From: Anthropogastromicrobium sp052273485
GTDB taxonomy: Bacteria > Bacillota > Clostridia > Lachnospirales > Lachnospiraceae
Reading direction: 5' to 3'
DNA length: 64,000 bases
Assembly: GCA_052273485.1 (NCBI GenBank)
Contig: DAVZID010000003.1
Location: forward strand, 44,169 to 108,168
This document shows, piece by piece, positions 25,180 to 33,633 of the stretch. Both the position numbers and the translations under genes were made by a program. The notes under the pieces are model-generated. The model was not told the DNA's origin, ran no database searches, and saw only the letters and a list, made by a program, of their open reading frames with translations. Numbering within the stretch: position 1 is the first letter of the stretch; every line of letters begins with the position of its first letter.

Positions 25180-26517
25180 TTATGCCTCCAATGCTTCATG
25201 AATAACCTTTGCCATATATGCAATCTTTTCATCCGTCATACCCGGATAAACGCCTACCCAGAAGGTGGATGTTATAATGCGATCGGTCTGTTCTAATCCG
25301 CCAACTACGCGGTACGCATCGGTTCCGCGAATCGAATCAAAACACGGATGCTTGATCAGATTTCCAGAGAACAGCATACGTGTCTGAACGCCGTGTGCCT
25401 CGATATAGTCGACAACCTTAGTACGATCAACGCCATCCTTGCAGGTCATAAGGAAACCAAACCAGCTCGGATTGGAATGAGCTGCTGCCTCCGGCAGAAT
25501 CAGTTTATCGGTGCAGTCCGAAAGAAGCTCTTTTAAGTAAGCGAAGTTATGACGTCTCTTCTCCACGAAGGACGGAAATTTCTTTAACTGTGCGCAGCCG
25601 ACTGCAGCCTGCATATCGGTTGCCTTTAAATTATAGCCGAAATGGGAGTACACATATTTGTGATCATAGCCCACCGGCAGCTGTCCATATTGCTTGTCAA
25701 AACGATGACCGCAGAAATTGTCGCGTCCCGGGGGACAGATGCAGTCGCGTCCCCAATCGCGCAAGGAACGCACTATGCGGTGCAGAAGCGGATTATCGGT
25801 ATAGACAGCGCCGCCCTCGCCCATTGTCATGTGATGCGGCGGATAAAAGCTAGAAGTTCCGATATCGCCGATTGTTCCGGTAAGCTTTTCCTTGCCATCA
25901 ATCTCATAGACAGAGCCGAGCGCATCACAGTTGTCCTCAACCAGCCACAAATTATGACGTTCACAGAATGCCTTTACCGCAGTCAAATCAAACGGATTTC
26001 CTAATGTATGAGCGATCATGACTGCCTTTGTCTTCTCAGACAATGCATCCTCTAGCTTTGTCACATCAATGTTGTATTGCGGAATTGTCACATCCACAAA
26101 TACCGGAACGGCTCCGTACTGAAGCACCGGTGTTACCGTGGTCGGAAAACCCGCCGCAACGGTAATGACCTCATCACCTCTTTTTACCTGACGATCACCA
26201 AGCAGTGGAGAGGTCAGTGCCATAAACGCAATCAAGTTTGCGGAAGAACCAGAGTTGACAAGGGAACAGAAACGAACGCCCAAATATTTGGAAAACGCTT
26301 TCTCAAACTCATCGGTATAGCGACCTGCGGTCAGCCAAAACTCTAATGAGCTGTCTACCAGATTGACCATTTCCTCGCTGTCATAGACGCGAGATGCATA
26401 TGGAATACGATCGCCCTCTTTAAATTCTTTCTTTGTGTTATGATATTTATCACAATAGGCAGCGACCTGTTTTAAGATCTCTTCTCTTGCCTGTTTTTCA
26501 TTCATATTTTCAAACAT
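25180..26517 (-). CDS. rfbH: CDP-6-deoxy-4-hexulose 3-dehydratase (RfbH/DdhC/AscC type)
   Basis: 445-residue PLP- (PMP-)fold enzyme that removes the C3 hydroxyl of CDP-4-keto-6-deoxyglucose. The usual PLP lysine is replaced by His in SFYPPHHMTMGEGG (H228/H229), diagnostic for this family. Likely [2Fe-2S] ligands C197, C259, C261 and C269 are present (C-x-C-x7-C pattern), so it is the E1 type that needs a ferredoxin-like reductase partner. The start is the ATG at 26515-26517, with GGAGAGGAG upstream and two bases after the rfbG stop. No E3 reductase (AscD/DdhD) gene is in the window. Confidence 0.92.
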   Translation of the reverse strand: MFENMNEKQAREEILKQVAAYCDKYHNTKKEFKEGDRIPYASRVYDSEEMVNLVDSSLEFWLTAGRYTDEFEKAFSKYLGVRFCSLVNSGSSANLIAFMALTSPLLGDRQVKRGDEVITVAAGFPTTVTPVLQYGAVPVFVDVTIPQYNIDVTKLEDALSEKTKAVMIAHTLGNPFDLTAVKAFCERHNLWLVEDNCDALGSVYEIDGKEKLTGTIGDIGTSSFYPPHHMTMGEGGAVYTDNPLLHRIVRSLRDWGRDCICPPGRDNFCGHRFDKQYGQLPVGYDHKYVYSHFGYNLKATDMQAAVGCAQLKKFPSFVEKRRHNFAYLKELLSDCTDKLILPEAAAHSNPSWFGFLMTCKDGVDRTKVVDYIEAHGVQTRMLFSGNLIKHPCFDSIRGTDAYRVVGGLEQTDRIITSTFWVGVYPGMTDEKIAYMAKVIHEALEA

Positions 26518-26519
26518 AC

Positions 26520-27623
26520 TTACTGCTCCTCTCCATCTGCCAGAAAGCTTCGAATCTGCTCTCTCATGCAAGCATTCATCTTGTCGGCTAACTCCTTTGG
26601 CTCTGCCTGATGGGTAACCAACATACTATAAAGCTGATACCACTCCACGCTCTTTGCCACCGCCGTCGCAATGTGCCAGGTTGGCTTCCATCCAAAGACA
26701 CGCTTTACCCTCGAGCAATCCAACTTTAAAAAACCAGCCTCATGAGGGCCGCCATCGCTTCTATTCTCCCACTGCATGCCTCTGCCCCAGCTCTTGCAAA
26801 ACAGCGCGGTTAGAGTTCCCGTGTCTACACAGTCACAATCGTCTGGTCCCACATTATAATAGCCACGAAGAGATGAATCCTCCCACTGTTTCTTTACAAT
26901 TGTCAGATACAAAAACAGTGGTTCTAACACATGCTGATACGGACGAATCGAATATGGATTTCGCACCGTTACTGGCTGCTTAATTACTGCGCTGCGATAG
27001 CAGTCCGGAATAATACGATCTGCCGCAAAGTCACCGCCGCCAATGACATTTCCTGCTCTTGCCGTGGAGACTGCGGTGTCACTATCCGCAAAAAAAGAGC
27101 GGATGTAGCTGTGTGTCACCAGCTCTGAACAGGATTTGCTGTTGGAATACGGATCAAATCCGTCCAACACATCCTCCTCGCGATAGCCCCACTCCCACTC
27201 TTTGTTCTCGTATACTTTATCGGTTGTAACGTTCAAGAAGGAACGGACGCACGAAAACTGACGCGCACACTCCAATACATTGACCGTGCCCATCACATTC
27301 GTCTCGTATGTCTCACGCGGATTCTTGTAGGACTCACGCACGATCGGCTGCGCAGCCAGATGAATGACAATCTCTGGCTGCACGCGCGCAAATGTTTCCT
27401 TTAACAGTTCAAAATCCCTCACATCTCCGATCACGCTGTCCATCTGATTTTCCAAACGACAAATTTGAAAAATGCTCGGGCTTGTCGGAGGCTCTAAGGC
27501 AAATCCTGTCACCTTTGCCCCCGCATCAATTAAAATTCGTGAAAGCCATGCCCCCTTAAAACCAGTATGGCCTGTTATCAGTATTCTCTTATCACGAAAA
27601 AATGACGTCTCTATTTTCTGCAT
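26520..27623 (-). CDS. rfbG: CDP-glucose 4,6-dehydratase
   Basis: 367-residue extended SDR enzyme that converts CDP-glucose to CDP-4-keto-6-deoxyglucose with tightly bound NAD. The motif ITGHTGFKGAWLSR (16-29) is characteristic of CDP-glucose 4,6-dehydratase, as opposed to the dTDP enzyme. The catalytic Tyr/Lys pair lies in DPYSNSK, and the catalytic Thr region in LNVTTDKVYENKEW. It starts three bases after the end of rfbF. Second step of the pathway. Confidence 0.94.
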   Translation of the reverse strand: MQKIETSFFRDKRILITGHTGFKGAWLSRILIDAGAKVTGFALEPPTSPSIFQICRLENQMDSVIGDVRDFELLKETFARVQPEIVIHLAAQPIVRESYKNPRETYETNVMGTVNVLECARQFSCVRSFLNVTTDKVYENKEWEWGYREEDVLDGFDPYSNSKSCSELVTHSYIRSFFADSDTAVSTARAGNVIGGGDFAADRIIPDCYRSAVIKQPVTVRNPYSIRPYQHVLEPLFLYLTIVKKQWEDSSLRGYYNVGPDDCDCVDTGTLTALFCKSWGRGMQWENRSDGGPHEAGFLKLDCSRVKRVFGWKPTWHIATAVAKSVEWYQLYSMLVTHQAEPKELADKMNACMREQIRSFLADGEEQ

Positions 27624-27626
27624 TTT

Positions 27627-28403
27627 TTAATCCTTCCATGTCTTCCACGGCGCCTTGCCGCTCTCCCACAGTGCCTCCAGACGGTTCTTATCACGAAGCG
27701 TATCCATGCAGGACCAGAAGCCCTCATGGATATAACCCATCATCTGTCCATCTGCTGCCAAACGCTCAAACGGCTCACGCTCAAGCGGCTGGTCATCGCC
27801 ATCAATATAGTCGAATACACCCGGCTCCATCACCATATAGCCAATGTTAATCATGCTGCCATCCTTGTCGGATTTCTCACGGAATGCTGCGATCTTGCCA
27901 TTCTTGTCATAGTCAATTACACCAAAACGCTGTCCTACATTTGTCATGGAAATTGTAGCAAGCTTTCCATGGGAACGGTGAAACTCGCACAGCTCCTTGA
28001 TGTTGATATCCGAAACACCATCTCCATAAGTTAATAAAAATGGCTCATCTCCTACATATTTGCGGATACGCTTTACGCGGCCGCCTGTCATCGTATTGAG
28101 TCCGGTGTCAACAAGTGTTACCTTCCATGGCTCCGAATAATTGTCGTGAAGCTCCATAGAATTATGTGCGAGATCAATCGTAATATCAGATGTATGAAGA
28201 AAATAATTTGCAAAATATTCCTTGATCACATATTGTTTATAACCAAGACAGATAATAAAATCGTTGAATCCGTACTGCGAATACTCCTTCATAATATGCC
28301 ACAAAATTGGCTGATCGCCAATCTCGACCATCGGCTTTGGGCGGTTTACGCTCTCTTCGCTGATTCTGGTACCGAATCCTCCTGCCAGTATTACAACCTT
28401 CAT
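27627..28403 (-). CDS. rfbF: Glucose-1-phosphate cytidylyltransferase
   Basis: 258-residue nucleotidyltransferase that makes CDP-glucose from glucose 1-phosphate and CTP. Motifs are AGGFGTR (7-13), RPKPMVEIGDQPILWH and the LTYGDGVSDI metal-binding segment. It is the first gene of the CDP-sugar operon, with a promoter at 28494-28522 and a long leader holding an inverted repeat. Confidence 0.95.
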   Translation of the reverse strand: MKVVILAGGFGTRISEESVNRPKPMVEIGDQPILWHIMKEYSQYGFNDFIICLGYKQYVIKEYFANYFLHTSDITIDLAHNSMELHDNYSEPWKVTLVDTGLNTMTGGRVKRIRKYVGDEPFLLTYGDGVSDINIKELCEFHRSHGKLATISMTNVGQRFGVIDYDKNGKIAAFREKSDKDGSMINIGYMVMEPGVFDYIDGDDQPLEREPFERLAADGQMMGYIHEGFWSCMDTLRDKNRLEALWESGKAPWKTWKD

Positions 28404-28444
28404 GCTATTACCGTGCCTTTCTTTTTGTTTGGATATCCTGATTC

Positions 28445-28465
28445 GGTCAAAATTGCCATTTGACC
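28445..28465. promoter_or_regulatory. Inverted repeat in the rfbF leader
   Basis: GGTCAAA (28445-28451) and TTTGACC (28459-28465), perfect 7-base arms with a 7-base spacer, between the promoter and rfbF. It may be an operator or an RNA hairpin. Confidence 0.5.
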
Positions 28466-28493
28466 CACTCTCAGTTGTACTAATAATGGACTC

Positions 28494-28522
28494 ATTTTAC
28501 CATAGTTAAAGCAAAAAAGCAA
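28494..28522 (-). promoter_or_regulatory. Promoter of the CDP-sugar operon
   Basis: Minus strand TTGCTT (complement of 28517-28522), 17-base spacer, TAAAAT (complement of 28494-28499). The -35 overlaps the U-run side of the preceding terminator. Confidence 0.6.
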
Positions 28523-28539
28523 CCGGATGATTCCGGTCG
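28513..28539 (-). terminator. Terminator between acyltransferase cassette and rfbF
   Basis: Stem ACCGG/CCGGT with loop AATCAT on the minus strand, followed by TGCTTTTTTGC. It separates the AT-rich cassette upstream from the CDP-sugar operon. Confidence 0.7.
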
Positions 28540-28585
28540 CCCTTCGCCTTAAGGAAACGTTAAGTTTTGGATTTTTCTTTGTTTT

Positions 28586-29668
28586 CTAAAATAATCGTTT
28601 TATTAACGGTATTTTTTGAAAAATACATGTCACTACCCCTGCTATCGCAAAAACACATATACATGATAAATAGATTCCAAACTCGTTTCCCACTTTCCCC
28701 GTCTCAAAATACTTTATACAAAATCTATAAAATGGTTGAATTCTCCACAATAGCAGAATATGTAATAGATAAATTCCAAATGTACATTTTCCAACTTTGC
28801 TTATCATTCGTGATATTACACTTTTCATTTTTTGATGTCCTACAATCCACTTAACGGTCAAATAAACAGTTGATGCATTTATAATGCAAAATAAACATAC
28901 GAAGATCTCTGCTACACTTTCTGGTTCTCTTTCCAAATAAAAATATTCTGAAATTATGCTAATCACAAAGCAAATTACATTGATCAGCCATGCCTGAAAA
29001 ATATGTCTGCTTTTTACAGAATCAATGTTGATCTTATTTTCAATCATATATCCCACCAAAGGATAGATGAAAATGTTTATTGTAATCCACGATGGCTTTA
29101 AACACGGATTAATTCCTCCGAAAAAGTATTCTATTATAGGAAAAATTCCCATTGTAACAATAGCCAGAACATATAGTACTTTAAAATTTGTAAATCTTAA
29201 ATTCTGTGCAAAATCTCTGAAAAATGGTAATGTTACAATGAATATAATGTATGAATACAGATACCATAAATGCCAATAATTACTTTGTATCATTGTTGAT
29301 ACGATTTCTTTTAAATCAAACTTATTCCCATTCAAATACGAATCAACAGCAAAATACAAAATTGAAAAGAGCACGAGATCAAAAAGAATCTTTCGTATCC
29401 TACTATATGTTTTCTTGATACTCTCATTTTTTCGAAGTAACAATGCTCCTGAAATCATAAAAAATATTGGCACTGCCGATTTGCAGGCAATTGATGGAAT
29501 CAGATTCACTATCCATAGTGCGATTCCTCTATCATTATAAGCATATCTCCAGAATCCTCGTTCATCTGTATGATTAAAAATCACCATGAAACAAGCAATT
29601 ATTCTCAAAATATCAATGTGCTCTGCTCTATTCTGCTCTTGCCTGACAATCACCTTACAATTCCCCAT
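28586..29668 (-). CDS. Acyltransferase family 3 membrane protein
   Basis: 360-residue integral membrane protein with about ten hydrophobic segments. The N-terminal AT3 signature HIDILRIIACFMVIFNHT (about 17-34) contains the catalytic-type His. These enzymes O-acetylate cell-surface sugars or peptidoglycan. Codon use is AT-rich, like the seven or eight genes upstream of it. It is the last gene of the AT-rich cassette and is followed by a terminator. Confidence 0.85.
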   Translation of the reverse strand: MGNCKVIVRQEQNRAEHIDILRIIACFMVIFNHTDERGFWRYAYNDRGIALWIVNLIPSIACKSAVPIFFMISGALLLRKNESIKKTYSRIRKILFDLVLFSILYFAVDSYLNGNKFDLKEIVSTMIQSNYWHLWYLYSYIIFIVTLPFFRDFAQNLRFTNFKVLYVLAIVTMGIFPIIEYFFGGINPCLKPSWITINIFIYPLVGYMIENKINIDSVKSRHIFQAWLINVICFVISIISEYFYLEREPESVAEIFVCLFCIINASTVYLTVKWIVGHQKMKSVISRMISKVGKCTFGIYLLHILLLWRIQPFYRFCIKYFETGKVGNEFGIYLSCICVFAIAGVVTCIFQKIPLIKRLF

Positions 29669-29697
29669 CTCTTATCGCCTTTCATCTAATCATTCCT

Positions 29698-30132
29698 TTA
29701 TAATTTTTCAATTACTGTCTTCATAACAATAAAGTTCAATACCATTGTAATCGGTGTTACAAGTAGTTTTGACAAGATTGACGATACTCTATTTATAGCA
29801 TCAATCTGTATGTTACTTTCAAGGAACAGATTTATTTGCACCAATAACTTCGATATCAAAAAAATCAAAAACACCTGATACAGAATATAGATCAAGTACT
29901 TCCATTTCAGTGATATCCTGCTATTATTCTGAAATACTTTTCTGGTGGCAAAGATGAAAACAAAGGTTACCCCAACCCATGAGCTAATTCTATTATTCAA
30001 ATCAAGATTTGAAGAAAAAAATCCGAGCCCTGTATACACAGAAAAGTCCAAAATCCACCCTATACCACTAAATCCAATAAATTTTAATACCTGTAAAAAT
30101 AGTTTTTTCAATTGCTGTTTTCCCTCCTGCAC
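29698..30132 (-). CDS. GtrA-like membrane protein
   Basis: 144-residue protein with four hydrophobic segments (about 14-33, 40-58, 76-95, 113-138) and the pattern FIGFSGIGWILDFSVYTGL typical of GtrA. These proteins are thought to move undecaprenyl-phosphate-linked sugars across the membrane in partnership with a GT2 enzyme. A GT2 gene is in the same cassette (33.6 kb). Confidence 0.82.
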   Translation of the reverse strand: MQEGKQQLKKLFLQVLKFIGFSGIGWILDFSVYTGLGFFSSNLDLNNRISSWVGVTFVFIFATRKVFQNNSRISLKWKYLIYILYQVFLIFLISKLLVQINLFLESNIQIDAINRVSSILSKLLVTPITMVLNFIVMKTVIEKL

Positions 30133-30143
30133 AATTGAATTGT

Positions 30144-30881
30144 TTATGCCAAAACCATAAATTCTGCTAATTCTTCTGGTGTTCCGAGTACATGTACTTT
30201 TTCCGGATTAATATCAGAAATATAAATTTCTCCACCTTTTGATAGCAAATAATCGTATAATGGTGCCACATACTTTTCTCCGTTCACAAGTTCCCGTGGC
30301 TGGCCGTAATACTCATTATACAATTCTTCATACAAAGCACACGTTTTAAAATAATAGGCTCCAAGGGTACAATATTCAGATATCCTCTTCTTCTCCTTAA
30401 TCTCAACAACTTTTCCACTATCATCAAGACGTACAAAGCTCCAATGATCTCCTTCACCTTTAAAACAAGGTATAAAACCATCTCCCTTTAATTCATCACT
30501 ATTCATCTCCCCTGCTTCTACGTAGGTATCGATGTTGTAAATCAAAAGCGCATGGTCAAGGTTCCAATATTGGGAAGCAAGTTTTGCCGTTGTTGCCTGT
30601 CCATCCGTCAGATAATCTAAGAGAATTACATGGTAATTGTGAATCCCCAGAAGCGCACATTTTTCGTCAATAAAAGCTTGGACATCATTTTCTTTATCCA
30701 TCATAGCAATAAATATGTATTGATTTACATCCTTTCGATACCCTTCAAGGCTGATCATTGACCACTCAAACAGTGTTTTTCCCTTCGCATTAATCATATA
30801 CTTTGGCACTGTATATCCAATTTTTCGAAAGCGAGATCCCAATCCTCCCATTGTTATGACAATATCAATCTTTGTTTTCAT
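30144..30881 (-). CDS. Nucleotidyltransferase of the sugar-phosphate type
   Basis: 245-residue protein of the NTP-transferase (GT-A-like) fold. The nucleotide-binding motif MGGLGSRFRK is at 11-20 and VPKYM at 25-29, with NIDTYV as the metal-binding segment. It should activate a phosphorylated metabolite as an NDP or CDP derivative; the substrate is not clear. It overlaps the HAD gene upstream by 17 bases, and that gene overlaps the kinase-like gene by 8, so the three are tightly coupled. Confidence 0.8.
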   Translation of the reverse strand: MKTKIDIVITMGGLGSRFRKIGYTVPKYMINAKGKTLFEWSMISLEGYRKDVNQYIFIAMMDKENDVQAFIDEKCALLGIHNYHVILLDYLTDGQATTAKLASQYWNLDHALLIYNIDTYVEAGEMNSDELKGDGFIPCFKGEGDHWSFVRLDDSGKVVEIKEKKRISEYCTLGAYYFKTCALYEELYNEYYGQPRELVNGEKYVAPLYDYLLSKGGEIYISDINPEKVHVLGTPEELAEFMVLA

Positions 30882-31290
30882 GATTCTCCTCCTCTACTTT
30901 ATCGCATCTTGAAGCAGTACAAATTTTTTCTAGCTCTTCTGGTGTATACTGTAAAAATTCATTTGGTCTTATTGTGCGATCATCTACATAGAATCCTTTA
31001 TGACCTGGCCATACCTTTCCGTAAACAATCTCATCGTATGGAACATCCCATTTTTTCAGCCATTCCGTCAAAACTACTGCTGTATACTTATTAATTAATC
31101 CAAGATTGCCCTGATATGTGTTCATATTCCTAGAGGTGTATAGAATAATTCTGGCCCCATTTTCCTTATAAAAGCGAAGCTTTTCCAGTATCTCTGGATA
31201 TGGAACAAGGTCCTCATATCTCTCATCCTTTTTCTTAATTGGGCAAATCGTACCGTCAATATCAAATACAAAAGAGTAATCTTTATACAT
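30865..31290 (-). CDS. HAD-superfamily phosphatase-like protein
   Basis: 141-residue minimal HAD protein. The catalytic DIDGT is at 10-14, motif II is YTSRN (about 51-55), and FYVDDRT supplies the final acidic motif. It resembles the small phosphatases in capsule loci. It lies between a kinase-like and a nucleotidyltransferase gene and overlaps both. In such modules the phosphatase may trim a phosphorylated precursor; that is inference. Confidence 0.82.
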   Translation of the reverse strand: MYKDYSFVFDIDGTICPIKKKDERYEDLVPYPEILEKLRFYKENGARIILYTSRNMNTYQGNLGLINKYTAVVLTEWLKKWDVPYDEIVYGKVWPGHKGFYVDDRTIRPNEFLQYTPEELEKICTASRCDKVEEENHENKD

Positions 31291-32734
31291 TTTCTTTTAT
31301 TTCCTCCAATATGTTTTTTACGTTTAAAATAAATCCAAAAACCTTATGTGGATTATCAATGTGTAATGGTAGCATCGACAAAAACAAGGATGCTTCATAA
31401 ATTCTTACTGTAAGATAATCAAATCCATTTTCTTCCAGTTTTCTCTTAAAAATTTTTATAAAACCACTGTTATCAAATGGAATTTCAAGATCATACGAAA
31501 ACTCCGCATTCACCTTTATTTCAAAAAGTCCATTGTTAAAAAAATCATATCGTCCACAAATAGAATGACTCAATTTTGCAATGTCATAATAAGGATTTGT
31601 CCAAAGTTCATTCTCTGTTATTGCACCCTTAGGGTCAATAAATTTTAACGTTTTTGTGGACTTATTATACAATGTATTTGCAAAGCATGGATCTCCATGC
31701 CCTATTACAAGTACATTCGGATACTGATTTCTTCCTTCTATGATCTGTTTCAGCTCAAAATACGTTTTCACAAGCCCATCGAGTTCTGCATCTGTAGAGG
31801 CAAGCAATGCTTTCATTCTGCCATATTCCTTACATGCCTTTAGTTTTTGTATCCGTTCATTGATCTTTTCGATATACAACGTATCTGCAATTCGTTCGTA
31901 TTCTTCTTTCGCACAAGCTTTCTCATGTCTGGAACGGAAGAAAAAGAAATATTTATCCATAAGTTCTTCAAATTCTTTTTCATCCATAGAGCCATGCACC
32001 CATTTGATCGCTAAATCCGTCATATGAAGACGTTCCATTGTATAAGATGCTTCATTTTCTGTTTCCTTATAGTCGAACGGCATTACAAACCAAAATTTCA
32101 TATCATCCGGAAGCAAATGATAAAACTCGTACTCCGCCTTTATCTTTCTCTTGTTTGTACTGCTCTTTACAAGCGTATACGTATTTCCCTTCAGCGTATT
32201 AAAATACCTGGAATCAAAATTTCCAGTAATGCACTGGATAAAGTTTCCAATAACGCCAATGTCAACTACGCCTTCTATTTCAAAAGAATCTTTTAAATTT
32301 CTAATCAGATCCCATGGCTTTTGCCCAGAAAGTACAGCACGCAAAAAGGTACTATATACCTCTACAGACGGAAACATTCCCCCTACTGCTCTTTTATCCG
32401 ACAGCATAGCATACGACGCATCAATAAACATTAACTTCTTAAATGAAAGCAATGCTTTCGATGCATCTGATATCAAATAATTTGAAAAGCAATGCATAAT
32501 CCTGACATCTTCTGAATGATATAATTCCATCTCCCTAAGTAATTCATTATATTCAAAGGTAGAATGTACTTTTTTCCATGTGGCGTTTGGATATTCCTTT
32601 ACTACTTCATCCCGATAATATTCCTCAAGCCTTTTTTTCTTCACAACAACATCAGAAAAGCCTTTATCACCAATTATATCCGAGATCACTTCACTTTTCC
32701 GTCCAGTGTCATCATATATAATTACTGTCCTCAT
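31283..32734 (-). CDS. Two-domain protein with C-terminal APH/choline-kinase-like domain
   Basis: 483 residues. The first about 175 form an unrecognised alpha/beta domain (opening VIIYDDTGRKSE). The rest looks like a small-molecule kinase of the aminoglycoside/choline kinase fold: N-lobe strand LVKSS with K190, E202, hinge FVMPF, catalytic loop H346-G-D348...N353, and metal motif IDPKG with D367. It probably phosphorylates a small alcohol or sugar that the nucleotidyltransferase next door then activates. The exact substrate is unknown. No signal peptide or membrane segment. Confidence 0.7.
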   Translation of the reverse strand: MRTVIIYDDTGRKSEVISDIIGDKGFSDVVVKKKRLEEYYRDEVVKEYPNATWKKVHSTFEYNELLREMELYHSEDVRIMHCFSNYLISDASKALLSFKKLMFIDASYAMLSDKRAVGGMFPSVEVYSTFLRAVLSGQKPWDLIRNLKDSFEIEGVVDIGVIGNFIQCITGNFDSRYFNTLKGNTYTLVKSSTNKRKIKAEYEFYHLLPDDMKFWFVMPFDYKETENEASYTMERLHMTDLAIKWVHGSMDEKEFEELMDKYFFFFRSRHEKACAKEEYERIADTLYIEKINERIQKLKACKEYGRMKALLASTDAELDGLVKTYFELKQIIEGRNQYPNVLVIGHGDPCFANTLYNKSTKTLKFIDPKGAITENELWTNPYYDIAKLSHSICGRYDFFNNGLFEIKVNAEFSYDLEIPFDNSGFIKIFKRKLEENGFDYLTVRIYEASLFLSMLPLHIDNPHKVFGFILNVKNILEEIKENV

Positions 32735-32738
32735 TTCA

Positions 32739-33608
32739 TTATCTGCTCCTTACTTGTTTTTTCTGTTCAAAAAACTTGATCACACTATATGTGATAATCA
32801 GCAAAACCACACTGCAAAACACAAATTGTCTCAGCTCAATTGAATAACCAATTCCAAGCGCTGAAGACAAATATTGCGAAATCACACGATTCTTATCACG
32901 TATGCCTCGATCCCCACTAATCAAAACAACACTTCCAAGTTCGATTCCCCACGCTATGACAGATAGCGCATACAATAGAATTCCGCGTCCTCTCGTCACA
33001 CCAGAAATCTCACCATATACAGTATGCAGGACATCTAAAAAATGTAAAAGCGCAATTTTTTTCTCTGTTGCTTTGGCAGATAATAGAAAATGATTCCAGA
33101 AACTATAGATACTTGGAAATACATAATATGAGATTAACAAGCATACCACTATAAGCATCAGTACATAGATGACAAACGATAGCCGCCCACCATTTACAAA
33201 CCATACAGCAAGTACCATGCTGATAAGCGCAAGTGTATCCATAAAACGATCTAAAAGAACGATGATAATTCCCTTCAAGCCATTTTTCAATTCTTTTCCA
33301 TAACAGTACATTCTGAAAAATTCTCCTACTTTCAGAGGAAAAATCATACTGACCGGTGTGACTTTACAGTACACTTTAAGATATGTTCCCCATCCAATAT
33401 CTGCACCATATAAAGCTAAATACAATCGTCCTGCTTTTATCATATGCGCAAAAACTACGGCAACAATCAGTATTGTAAAAGACAAAACATCTCTTTCCTT
33501 TTGCAAATGCACGTCCCCACAATATTCCTGAAAGAAAATGAAAATCGCTATCAAAAGTACAATTCCATTTATTATGTTATATGTATTCTTTACTTTTCGC
33601 ATTTTCAT
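32739..33608 (-). CDS. UPF0104/LPG-synthase-TM family membrane protein
   Basis: 289-residue integral membrane protein with about seven hydrophobic segments. The FPLKVGEFFRMY segment (about 115-126) and LLDRFMDTLALI match the UPF0104 pattern (AglD/MprF flippase-like). Members move or modify lipid-linked substrates. It is four bases upstream of the kinase-like gene. The role in this locus is unknown; possibly lipid-sugar translocation. Confidence 0.72.
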   Translation of the reverse strand: MKMRKVKNTYNIINGIVLLIAIFIFFQEYCGDVHLQKERDVLSFTILIVAVVFAHMIKAGRLYLALYGADIGWGTYLKVYCKVTPVSMIFPLKVGEFFRMYCYGKELKNGLKGIIIVLLDRFMDTLALISMVLAVWFVNGGRLSFVIYVLMLIVVCLLISYYVFPSIYSFWNHFLLSAKATEKKIALLHFLDVLHTVYGEISGVTRGRGILLYALSVIAWGIELGSVVLISGDRGIRDKNRVISQYLSSALGIGYSIELRQFVFCSVVLLIITYSVIKFFEQKKQVRSR

Positions 33609-33633
33609 ATCAATTTTTTGAACATTCCTTTTC

